A stretch of DNA of 5,520 bases. It comes from Solirubrobacterales bacterium (lineage in GTDB: Bacteria > Actinomycetota > Thermoleophilia > Solirubrobacterales > Solirubrobacteraceae). Location of the stretch: NCBI GenBank assembly GCA_003157595.1, contig PMKB01000187.1:1-5520 (forward strand). Direction: 5' to 3'. The notes under the pieces are model-generated. The model saw only the letters and a program-made list of their open reading frames with translations. It had not been told where the DNA came from and searched no databases. The position numbers and the translations under genes were made by a program. Positions 1-5,520 of the stretch are shown here, one piece after another (the stretch's first letter is position 1; every line of letters begins with the position of its first letter).

Positions 1-293
1 ACGCCGGGCAGCACGATCTCATCGACGTGCAGGAAGCCGTTCTTGTCCAGGCCGATGTCGACGAACGCCGCCTCCAGCCCGACGAGGACGTTGTCAACAA
101 CCCCCTTGTAGATGTTGCCGACGATCGAGCGCGCACCGCGGCGCTCCAGATAGAGCTCCGCTACGCGGTAACCGCGGCCGGGGTCCGCGCCACCGCCGCC
201 CCGTCGTTTCGAGGCGCCGGGGGTGCCGGAGGCCTCCAGCAGCGCAACGCGGGTCTCGCCGCGATCGACGCTGACCAGTACTTGCTTTTTCAC
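1..293 (-). CDS. rng: Ribonuclease E/G family protein, N-terminal 97 codons (3' end outside window)
   Basis: This is the start of an Rne/Rng endoribonuclease, a single-strand RNA-cleaving enzyme used in rRNA maturation and mRNA decay. The visible part reads MKKQVLVSVDRGETRVALLE, the first strands of the RNase H-like subdomain. It then has the S1-domain entry: IVGNIYKGVVDNVL at about residues 57-70, followed by AAFVDIGLDKNGFLHVDEI at about 75-93. These closely match the family consensus (GNIYKG..., AAFVDIG...FL). The GTG at 293 is the only start in frame after the in-frame TGA at 314-312. It has a weak GGAAA 6 nt upstream and gives the usual family N-terminus. The gene begins 18 nt after the rodA stop, so it is probably cotranscribed with the cell-shape genes. 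A Gly/Arg-rich stretch at about residues 22-41 looks like an extra loop. The catalytic DNase I-like domain lies outside the window, so RNase E and RNase G cannot be told apart; the symbol is the family default. Confidence 0.94.
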   Translation of the reverse strand, partial: MKKQVLVSVDRGETRVALLEASGTPGASKRRGGGGADPGRGYRVAELYLERRGARSIVGNIYKGVVDNVLVGLEAAFVDIGLDKNGFLHVDEIVLPG

Positions 294-299
294 GAGTGA

Positions 300-304
300 T
301 TTCC
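300..304 (-). promoter_or_regulatory. Weak ribosome binding site for the RNase E/G gene
   Basis: GGAAA sits 6 nt upstream of the GTG at 293 and is the only purine-rich element in the 18-nt spacer after rodA. It supports the GTG over the nearby ATG at 306, which is in another frame. The match to the anti-Shine-Dalgarno sequence is poor, so initiation may also depend on ribosomes arriving from rodA. Confidence 0.5.
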
Positions 305-311
305 ATTTCTG

Positions 312-1493
312 TCAGAAGCTGAGCACTCGGCCCTTCGTCCCAGCCGCAATGCGCGCCTGCGCATGGATCGACTGGAGCAAACCGAGCGCCAGGAACGTGG
401 TTAGCACCGAGGAGCCGCCGTAGCTCAACAGGGGCAGCGTCACGCCGGTGACGGGGAGGATGTCCACCGCCACGCCGACGTTGACGAACACCTGGAATGC
501 GAGCATCGCGACGATTCCGGCGGCGATGAGTGCGCCGAACAGGTTCTTGGCGCCCGCGACGATTCGCAGCGTCCGCCAGATGATCAGCGCGTACAGCGAT
601 AAAACGAACGCGGCGCCGGCGAAGCCGAAACGCTCCGCCAGCGCCGCGAAGATGAAGTCTGTGGTGTTGAGGGGGACGAAGTTGGCCGCCGTGCTGGTCG
701 CGACGGAGCCGAGGCCGAACTTCTGGCCGGCGCCGATCGCGGTCAGCGAGTTCTGCTGCTGGTAGAGCGCGCTCGAGATGTCCCTCGCGGGGACCGCGCC
801 GGGGTCAAGGAAAGCGGTCAGACGCTCCGCCTGGTAGGTGTGAAAGCCGATCAGCGGGCCGGCGATGAGCACGAGCGCCAGCGCCGCGACCCCGAGCGCG
901 AGGACCGCTGCCAGGTACTTCGCCTCGACGCCCGCGATGTAGAGCACAGCGAAGGCAGCGGCGACGTAGACCAGGCCCGAGCCGAGGTCCGGCTCGCCGA
1001 TCACGAGCATCGTCGGGACCAGCGCGAGCAGCATCACGCGGGCCACGAGTTGGCGGCCGGAGGTCTTGCGCGAGCTGTCGACGACGAACGCCGCGAGGAA
1101 GACGATCAGCAGCACCTTGCCGAGCTCGGATGCCTGGAAGGAGAACACGGAGATGCCGATCGAGCGGGTCGAGATCCCGCCGATGCTCTTGCCCACGGCG
1201 AGCACGACCAGGATCGCGGCGATCAGGATCACATACAGGCCCCACTTCAGCTCGCGCAGCCGCGAGTAGTCAAACCGCGAGAGCACGAGCATCGCGAGCA
1301 GTCCCACCGCCAGATAGCCGCCCTGTCGCACCATCTGCGCGTGGCTGATCCCGCCGAGCGTGACGAGCGACGCGATGCCCAGCCCGATCGCGGCCGCGGT
1401 CAGGATCGGATCGAGCCCGATGCGGATCGATCGTGGAGCGAGCGTCGCCGGGTCGCGGCCCTGCTGGGGGGTGTGGATGATGTTCGTCGACAT
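312..1493 (-). CDS. rodA: RodA, SEDS-family peptidoglycan glycosyltransferase
   Basis: RodA polymerises lipid II into glycan strands on the outer face of the cytoplasmic membrane during side-wall elongation, paired with PBP2. The 393-residue protein has about ten hydrophobic segments (roughly 28-46, 57-71, 84-101, 122-139, 148-165, 170-187, 192-212, 285-307, 318-338, 345-373). SEDS signatures are clear: EPDLGSG at 167-173, TTDFIFAALAE at 277-287, and PVTGVTLPLLSYGGSS at 347-362. Asp279 matches the aspartate reported as essential in RodA. Two motif positions deviate: FQASELGK at 119-126 where the family usually has QPSE, and PLNTTDF where PExxTDF is common. The ATG at 1493 was chosen because it overlaps the PBP2 stop by one base (TGATG), has AGGA 6 nt upstream, and gives a normal RodA length. 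The frame stays open upstream to 2369, but that part is only a shadow of the PBP2 gene. FtsW is the main alternative, but the PBP2 and MreBCD neighbours make RodA far more likely. Confidence 0.96.
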   Translation of the reverse strand: MSTNIIHTPQQGRDPATLAPRSIRIGLDPILTAAAIGLGIASLVTLGGISHAQMVRQGGYLAVGLLAMLVLSRFDYSRLRELKWGLYVILIAAILVVLAVGKSIGGISTRSIGISVFSFQASELGKVLLIVFLAAFVVDSSRKTSGRQLVARVMLLALVPTMLVIGEPDLGSGLVYVAAAFAVLYIAGVEAKYLAAVLALGVAALALVLIAGPLIGFHTYQAERLTAFLDPGAVPARDISSALYQQQNSLTAIGAGQKFGLGSVATSTAANFVPLNTTDFIFAALAERFGFAGAAFVLSLYALIIWRTLRIVAGAKNLFGALIAAGIVAMLAFQVFVNVGVAVDILPVTGVTLPLLSYGGSSVLTTFLALGLLQSIHAQARIAAGTKGRVLSF

Positions 1494-3472
1494 CAGAGGT
1501 CCTGGCTCACGCCGGCGGCCCAGTGCTTCGGCAGGCCGAACCATTGCGAGAGCATCAGCCGCGCGGCCGGTGCTGCGGCGGCGGCGCCGAAGCCTCCCTG
1601 CTCGACGGTGACCGCGATCACGATCGGGCGTTTCGCGTCGGGCGCGTAGACGACATACCACGACTGGTCCTTCTGCCCGGCGTGAACCGCAGTGCCGGTC
1701 TTGCCGTAGACGGTGCGCGGAAAGCTGCCGAACGTCGGGTAGGAGGTGCCGCTCGGGCTCTGCGCGGCGCCGTGCAGGCCGTCCATGACGAGCGCCCGGT
1801 AGGCCCGGTTCAGGGCGATCCTGCGGTAGGTCGGCGCCGGCAGCTGCTGCACCAGCGCGCCGGCGGGCGAGAGGATCTTCCAGCCGATCTTCGGCGAGAA
1901 CACCTTGCCGCCGTTGACGATCGCCGAGTAGGCGATCGCCATCTGCAGCGGGCTGGCGAGCAGGTAGCCCTGACCGGTCGCGAGCAGGACGTTCTGCCCG
2001 ATCGTCCACGCGGGCTGCAGGTAGCCCTGCGCGCAGGCCGTGACAGCAAGCTGCGACTTCGCGTACTTGGGCAGCGGGTGGCTGCCGGCGCAGACCTGTG
2101 CGATGTACTGGGCGTTCAGCGCCTTGACGTAGGCCGCGTCGGGCACGACGCCCGGGTCGCCGCCGCCGGGCAGGTCGATCCCGGGTGAGCTGCCGAGCCC
2201 GAGCGCGTGCGCCTCGGCCTGGATCGGATCGGAGCCGCCGTTGGCGGCCGCGCCGACCTTGTAGAAGTAGGTGTCGACGGACTGCGTCAGCGCGCTGACC
2301 AGATCGACGCTGCCGTAGTTCGAACCGCCCGAGTTGCAGAACTGTTGCGTCGTGCCGAACGTCACGCACGACCCGGTGCCCTGTGTCGTTTGGGCTGTGA
2401 TCAGGCCGGCGTTCAAAGCTCCCAGTGCCGTGATCGGCTTGAACGTCGACCCGGTCGGGTACAGGCCGGCGATCGCGCGGTCGACGAGCGCGTGGTCCTC
2501 CGCGAGGATCGCGGTGTAGGTCTTGGTGCTCGGCGTTGTCGCGAAGTCGTTCGCGTCGTAGCTCGGCACCGAGCCGAGCGCGAGCACGCGCCCGGTCATC
2601 GGATCCATCGCGACGAAGGCCGCGGCGGGCGCCGGGTCGCCGCCCAGCCGCGCCCGGTTCTCGGCCTCGTCAACGGCGATGTAGCCCTCCTTCTCCAGCC
2701 CGAGGTCAAGCGAGGTGCTCAGCTGATCGCCAGGCACCGGCAGCCTGCTGCTCGACTTGGCCGCGATCGGATAGCCGGCGGCGTCGACATCGACATGATC
2801 GACGCCGGGCGTGCCCTGTAGGTAGCTCTGATATTCGGCCTCGAGCCCCGACTGGCCGACGACCGTGCCGGCGGCGATGCCCTTGAACGGCGACTGCGTG
2901 AGCTCTTTGGTGCTGACCTGTCCGAGCTGGCCGAGCACGACGGCGCCAATGTCGCCCTCCGGGTAGTCGCGCACATAGACCTGGCGCACGATGACTCCTG
3001 GGAACAGCGACTTGCGCTCGCCGATGTAGACCCAGGCGCGCTTGCTGACGTCGTCCATGATGTCGGTCGGCGCGTATCCCGGCGGCGCGACCGCCCTGTT
3101 GTCGACGATTGTCCGGATGTTCTGCCAGCCGATTCCGAGCACCCGCGCAAGCCGCCGGTAGACAAGTTGGCGCTGCGGACCGGCGGGCGGCAGATCATCG
3201 GCGACGATCGCCACCTGCGGTGCGACGCGATAGCCGGCGAGCGGGGTGCCGTGGCTGTCGAGGATGTTGCCGCGCGGGGCCGCGATCGCGATCGGGCGCA
3301 CGACCAGTGCCGTCGCCTTCGCCGCGTTCTGGGTGCCGGTCAGCACCTGCAGGTACCACAGCCGGAAGGCGATCACGCCGAACAGCACGAACACCACCAC
3401 GCCGAGCACGCCGACGCGCCGGGTGAGCTGCGGGGGCAGCGGTGCGCGGCGCTGGAGCGGGCTCTCGATCAC
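1493..3472 (-). CDS. mrdA: Penicillin-binding protein 2 (MrdA), class B elongasome transpeptidase
   Basis: This is a monofunctional D,D-transpeptidase that crosslinks peptidoglycan strands made by RodA; it is anchored by one N-terminal membrane helix (about 20-38) and faces outward. Its 659 residues show the class B layout. The pedestal has PRGNILDSHG at 66-75, FPGV at 157-160, DYPEG at 169-173 and GQSGLEAEY at 206-214. The transpeptidase domain has STFK at 342-345 (Ser342 nucleophile), SVDTYFY at 398-404 (the SxD form usual for MrdA) and KTGT at 591-594. GQG at 500-502 and ASPLQMA at 506-512 also fit. The GTG at 3472 overlaps the mreD stop as GTGA with no strong Shine-Dalgarno sequence, so it is probably translated by coupling. 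It has exactly four cysteines (369, 379, 461, 480), all extracytoplasmic and in two clusters. The first motif reads DSHG where DRNG is common. Some genomes name this gene pbp2 or pbpA. A division PBP (FtsI) is unlikely given the operon and the SxD motif. Confidence 0.96.
   Translation of the reverse strand: MIESPLQRRAPLPPQLTRRVGVLGVVVFVLFGVIAFRLWYLQVLTGTQNAAKATALVVRPIAIAAPRGNILDSHGTPLAGYRVAPQVAIVADDLPPAGPQRQLVYRRLARVLGIGWQNIRTIVDNRAVAPPGYAPTDIMDDVSKRAWVYIGERKSLFPGVIVRQVYVRDYPEGDIGAVVLGQLGQVSTKELTQSPFKGIAAGTVVGQSGLEAEYQSYLQGTPGVDHVDVDAAGYPIAAKSSSRLPVPGDQLSTSLDLGLEKEGYIAVDEAENRARLGGDPAPAAAFVAMDPMTGRVLALGSVPSYDANDFATTPSTKTYTAILAEDHALVDRAIAGLYPTGSTFKPITALGALNAGLITAQTTQGTGSCVTFGTTQQFCNSGGSNYGSVDLVSALTQSVDTYFYKVGAAANGGSDPIQAEAHALGLGSSPGIDLPGGGDPGVVPDAAYVKALNAQYIAQVCAGSHPLPKYAKSQLAVTACAQGYLQPAWTIGQNVLLATGQGYLLASPLQMAIAYSAIVNGGKVFSPKIGWKILSPAGALVQQLPAPTYRRIALNRAYRALVMDGLHGAAQSPSGTSYPTFGSFPRTVYGKTGTAVHAGQKDQSWYVVYAPDAKRPIVIAVTVEQGGFGAAAAAPAARLMLSQWFGLPKHWAAGVSQDL
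1500..1503 (-). promoter_or_regulatory. Ribosome binding site for rodA
   Basis: AGGA lies inside the last codons of the PBP2 gene, 6 nt before the rodA ATG at 1493. With the TGATG stop/start overlap it fixes the rodA start and suggests coupled translation of the polymerase with its transpeptidase partner. Confidence 0.6.
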
Positions 3473-4035
3473 GAGCGCGAGAGCGGGCTCAGGCCGCCGG
3501 TCGTGTAGGCGCGCCGGCGGCGGCGGCGCGGATCCTCCGGCAGCGCCGGGATCAGCCAGCGGCGCACGAGCGAGTAGACGGGCACGGCGATCAGCGAGTT
3601 CAGCGCGATGGTCAGCAGGATGTCACGCGCGAGCAGCAGGCTGACCGGTGCCGTGACCCCGAGGGTGAACTCGAGCACGGCGTATCCGCACGATGCGACC
3701 GCGGTCGCCGCCGCGCCCAGCGCGAGCGGCGTGAACGGAGCCTCCGGCGCGCGCAGCTCGCGCACCCGTCCGGCGCCGTAGCCCACGAGCACGTAAACGA
3801 GCGCCGAGATGCCGAGCGTCTGGGCAAAAGCCAGGTCGACGAAGATCCCCACGCCGAAGCCGAACAGCGCTCCAGGCAGCGCGCCGGTCAGGAAGCCGGC
3901 CGCGGCCACCACGAGCGGCGCGAGGTCCGCGTTGACGCCGAGGATCCGGACCTGCGCGACCCCGGCGATCTGCACGAGCACCGAGACGAACGCAAGCGCC
4001 GCCAGGCGGAGCGTTAGGTTCGTCGCGTCGCTCAC
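3469..4035 (-). CDS. mreD: MreD, rod-shape-determining integral membrane protein
   Basis: MreD is a small polytopic membrane protein of the Rod complex that works with MreC to regulate PBP2/RodA; its biochemical role is less clear than that of its partners. The 188 residues form about five or six hydrophobic segments (roughly 9-27, 36-57, 60-88, 102-125, 128-158). The family pattern is recognisable: NADLAPLVV at 35-43, then a glycine-rich run with G50, G54, G58, G61 and the conserved D67, then LGISALVYVLVGYGAG at 74-89. Its place between mreC and PBP2 confirms the call, since MreD is poorly conserved in sequence. The GTG at 4035 overlaps the mreC stop (GTGA) and has a good AAGGTG 8 nt upstream. 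The C-terminal tail, predicted cytoplasmic, carries six consecutive arginines at 170-175 and ends LSPLSRS. Confidence 0.92.
   Translation of the reverse strand: MSDATNLTLRLAALAFVSVLVQIAGVAQVRILGVNADLAPLVVAAAGFLTGALPGALFGFGVGIFVDLAFAQTLGISALVYVLVGYGAGRVRELRAPEAPFTPLALGAAATAVASCGYAVLEFTLGVTAPVSLLLARDILLTIALNSLIAVPVYSLVRRWLIPALPEDPRRRRRRAYTTGGLSPLSRS
3511..3528 (-). repeat. Arginine-codon tract, six codons, in the mreD tail
   Basis: Read on the minus strand, this is CGC four times, then CGG, then CGC, encoding Arg170-175 of MreD. It is a short near-perfect trinucleotide tract in frame, so gain or loss of units would change only the number of arginines. Confidence 0.7.
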
Positions 4036-4886
4036 GGCGCCGGCACCTTGGTCAGCACCTGCACGGTTTCGAGCGATGTCAGATCGGCGGCCGGCGTCAC
4101 GGTGATGGTGCCCAGCGGGTCAGTCGCGGACGGGACCGACGTGACCCGCCCGATCAGGATGCCGGCCGGGAACAGCGTGGCGTTGAGCGTGGCGCGTTCG
4201 CCGGCGGTCACGACCAGGTCGCCCAGCTTCACCTCGCTCGGCTGTGAGACCTCGACCAGCTGCAGCTCACCCGGGCTCCCGGCCTGCGGCTCGATCAGGC
4301 CGACCTCGCGGCTGGCGCTGTCGCGCGACCCGACGCCGGAGGAGGGATCGTTGATCAGCGTGACGATCGCCGAGCCGGCGGCGACGTCCGTGATCGTGCC
4401 GATCAGGCCGTCGGGGTCGATCACCGGGTCGTTCACTCTGACCCCGTCACCGCTGCCGGCGCTGATCGTCACGTGGCTGACCCACAGGCTCTCAGGCTGG
4501 CTGATCACGCTGGCGTCGACCGGCGCGTCTGGCGCCAGCTGGAGCGTTGTGTCGATGTGCTGGAGCTTGGCGGCATCCGTGCTCGCGCTCTTCTGCGCCT
4601 GCAGCGCGACGATCTCCTTCTCGGCCGCGGCAAGCTCCTTTTGGAGCTTGTCTCGCTGGCTGGCCGCGTGGAAGACATCGCCAACCCAGTTGAACAGATC
4701 GTGCACCGGGGTCAGCGCCTTGCTGGCCCCCGTCTCGACCGGCGAGAGCACGTCGAGGAACCCACTCTGCACGGTGTGCAGAGGGCCGCCGCCCGAGCCT
4801 CCGAAGCTCGCGCTGATCAGGATCAGGGAGAGGACGACGCGCAGTGCGAGCACTGCCCGGCGCCGGCGAACGGTCTTGTCATGCAC
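4032..4886 (-). CDS. mreC: MreC, rod-shape-determining membrane-anchored scaffold protein
   Basis: MreC links cytoplasmic MreB to the outward-facing PBP2/RodA and is thought to activate them. The 284 residues show the standard architecture: a basic cytoplasmic start (VRRRR at 6-10), one membrane helix at about 12-28, a predicted coiled coil at about 74-100, then two beta-barrel domains. Family motifs include GSGDGVRVNDPVI at 144-156, GLIGTITDV at 160-168, VTLINDPSSGVGSRD at 175-189, LFPAGILIGRV at 238-248 and ITVTPAADL at 261-269. The length is typical. The GTG at 4886 is the first usable start; the frame upstream to the mreB stop holds no start codon. No Shine-Dalgarno sequence is seen before it, and an internal GTG at codon 12 is an alternative that would remove the basic N-terminus. 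The gene follows mreB after 73 nt and overlaps mreD by four bases. Confidence 0.94.
   Translation of the reverse strand: MHDKTVRRRRAVLALRVVLSLILISASFGGSGGGPLHTVQSGFLDVLSPVETGASKALTPVHDLFNWVGDVFHAASQRDKLQKELAAAEKEIVALQAQKSASTDAAKLQHIDTTLQLAPDAPVDASVISQPESLWVSHVTISAGSGDGVRVNDPVIDPDGLIGTITDVAAGSAIVTLINDPSSGVGSRDSASREVGLIEPQAGSPGELQLVEVSQPSEVKLGDLVVTAGERATLNATLFPAGILIGRVTSVPSATDPLGTITVTPAADLTSLETVQVLTKVPAP
4044..4049 (-). promoter_or_regulatory. Ribosome binding site for mreD
   Basis: AAGGTG, inside the last mreC codons, lies 8 nt before the mreD GTG at 4035. It is the best Shine-Dalgarno match among the five gene starts in the window and supports the GTG start despite the GTGA overlap. Confidence 0.65.
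4765..4783. repeat. 8-bp perfect inverted repeat with 3-nt loop inside mreC
   Basis: CTCTGCAC, then three bases, then GTGCAGAG. In the mRNA it would form a short strong hairpin about 104-122 nt into mreC, spanning the codons for LHTVQS just after the membrane helix. No U-run follows, so it is not an intrinsic terminator. It may be chance. Confidence 0.6.
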
Positions 4887-4959
4887 GGTGAAGGTGGGGT
4901 CGCGTTGAAAGGTAGGGGCGCATGGCCTCGAAACGGGTGGGTGGGCGGCACCGTGGTCA

Positions 4960-5520
4960 TCAGCGGCGGCGGCGGCGGTTGCCGTTGCGACCGGCGGCGC
5001 GGTTGGTGCGGTGGATGACCTCGAACTCCTCGAGCGAGCGGCCCGAGCCGACCGCCACGCACGTCAGCGGCGACTCGGCGAGGTGCGTCGGAATCTGTGT
5101 CTCGTCGCGGATGCGGTCGGCGAGGCCCTGCAGCAGGGCTCCTCCGCCGGCGAGCACGATGCCGCGGTCCATGATGTCGGAGGCCAGCTCGGGCGGGGTG
5201 CGATCGAGCGTGGCCTTGATCGCGTCGATGATCTGCGACAGCGGCTCCTCGATCGCGACGCGCAACTCCTCGCTGGTCAACACCACCGTCTTCGGCAGTC
5301 CGGACACCATGTCGCGACCGCGGATCTCGGCCTGGAGCTCCTCGGCCATCGGGAATGCGGACCCGATCTCGAGCTTCAGCTCCTCGGCCGTCTGCTGGCC
5401 GATCAGCAGCTTGTACTCGCGCTTGGCGTAGTTGATGATCGCCTCGTCGAGCTCGTCGCCGGCGATCCGGATCGACTGCGAGACGACGATCCCGCCGAGC
5501 GAGATGACGGCCACCTCGCT
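4960..5520 (-). CDS. mreB: MreB, actin-like cell-shape protein, C-terminal 186 residues (5' end outside window)
   Basis: MreB forms ATP-dependent membrane-bound filaments that orient side-wall synthesis. Visible here is about the second half of a protein that usually has about 345 residues. It starts within SEVAVISLGGIVVSQSIR and runs through AGDELDEAI and YAKREYKLLIG. Also seen are VAIEEPLSQIIDAIKATL and TPPELASDIMDRGIVLAGGGALLQGL, which carries the LAGGG nucleotide-binding loop. The conserved end is PLTCVAVGSGRSLEEFE. These segments match the family almost residue for residue, so the gene looks intact up to the window edge. After the usual end there is a basic tail (NRAAGRNGN followed by five arginines). 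The frame is open to the last base of the window. mreC follows after 73 nt, and a promoter is expected upstream of mreB, outside the window. Confidence 0.98.
   Translation of the reverse strand, partial: SEVAVISLGGIVVSQSIRIAGDELDEAIINYAKREYKLLIGQQTAEELKLEIGSAFPMAEELQAEIRGRDMVSGLPKTVVLTSEELRVAIEEPLSQIIDAIKATLDRTPPELASDIMDRGIVLAGGGALLQGLADRIRDETQIPTHLAESPLTCVAVGSGRSLEEFEVIHRTNRAAGRNGNRRRRR
4964..4978 (-). repeat. Perfect (CGC)5 arginine-codon tract at the mreB 3' end
   Basis: Five identical CGC codons directly precede the mreB TGA, encoding the terminal five arginines. It is a perfect trinucleotide microsatellite; length changes by whole units would alter only the charge of the tail. Confidence 0.75.

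Noticed and set aside
94..306. Minus-strand open frame starting at the ATG at 306, overlapping the RNase gene.
   Set aside because: The other frame, from GTG 293, gives an unmistakable RNase E/G N-terminus; this one gives Arg-rich noise.
840..1649. Long plus-strand open frame antisense to rodA.
   Set aside because: Its translation is a low-complexity mix of Arg, Asp, Glu, His and Gln with no domain, as expected for the complement of high-GC coding DNA.
2271..2279. PBP2 second motif SVD in place of the SxN usual for penicillin-binding proteins.
   Set aside because: SxD followed by TYFY is, to my knowledge, normal for MrdA/PBP2-type enzymes, so it is not a defect.
1494..2369. Open extension of the rodA frame far upstream of its ATG, which would give a 685-codon protein.
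   Set aside because: The extension lies wholly within the PBP2 gene in another frame, is rich in Arg and Ala with no RodA-like sequence, and PBP2 is clearly the real product there. It is a GC-rich shadow.
1931..3294. Several GCGATCGC palindromes (1932-1939, 2469-2476, 3282-3289), resembling the HIP1 motif of cyanobacteria, one within a 12-bp palindrome at 3283-3294.
   Set aside because: All lie in coding DNA and come from common Ala-Ile or similar GC-rich codon pairs. Three copies in one window are too few to claim a motif, and the genes are not cyanobacterial in style.
4048..4908. Long plus-strand open frame covering nearly all of mreC.
   Set aside because: Ser/Thr/Pro-rich shadow of the well-supported mreC gene, with no recognisable family and no independent regulatory signals.
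4887..4959. Possible promoter for mreC: TACCTT fits a loose TAnnnT -10 element.
   Set aside because: There is no -35-like element at a suitable distance, and a six-base pattern with three free positions is expected by chance.
4823..5062. Small minus-strand frame crossing the mreB-mreC junction, with an ATG overlapping the mreB stop (TGATG).
   Set aside because: The overlap is tempting as a coupled small gene filling the spacer, but the product is Pro/Thr-rich, runs out of frame into mreC, and has no recognisable features.

Overview
The window is a very GC-rich, almost gap-free block of six genes, all read on the minus strand. Read in transcription order from the high coordinates down, they are mreB (C-terminal half only), mreC, mreD, a class B penicillin-binding protein of the MrdA/PBP2 type, rodA, and the first 97 codons of an RNase E/G family ribonuclease. 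Only about 90 bases lie between genes: 73 between mreB and mreC and 18 between rodA and the ribonuclease gene. The other three junctions overlap: GTGA at mreC/mreD, GTGA at mreD/PBP2 and TGATG at PBP2/rodA.

The set encodes the Rod complex (elongasome). MreB is the cytoplasmic actin-like scaffold, MreC and MreD are the membrane linker and regulators, RodA is the SEDS glycosyltransferase that polymerises lipid II, and PBP2 is the transpeptidase that crosslinks the new strands. The signature residues of RodA (Asp279 in TTDFIFA) and PBP2 (STFK, SVD, KTGT) are all present, so the machinery looks intact. The ribonuclease gene that follows is a conserved neighbour in some lineages and points towards the ribosomal-protein/obg region downstream.

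The strong G/C preference at third codon positions, frequent GTG starts (mreC, mreD, PBP2, RNase), an mre-mrd cluster followed by an RNase E/G gene, and the exact MreB and PBP2 sequence style suggest a high-GC actinobacterium. A deep-branching MreB-containing class such as Thermoleophilia (Solirubrobacterales-like) is my best guess, but this is an inference from memory and not a database result.

This is a core housekeeping region. I see no mobile element, RNA gene, CRISPR array or defence system, and no new system. The points worth a second look are small: a Gly/Arg-rich insert near the RNase N-terminus, poly-arginine tails on MreB and MreD, two cysteine pairs in PBP2, substitutions in conserved motifs of PBP2 and RodA, and an mreC start with no Shine-Dalgarno sequence.
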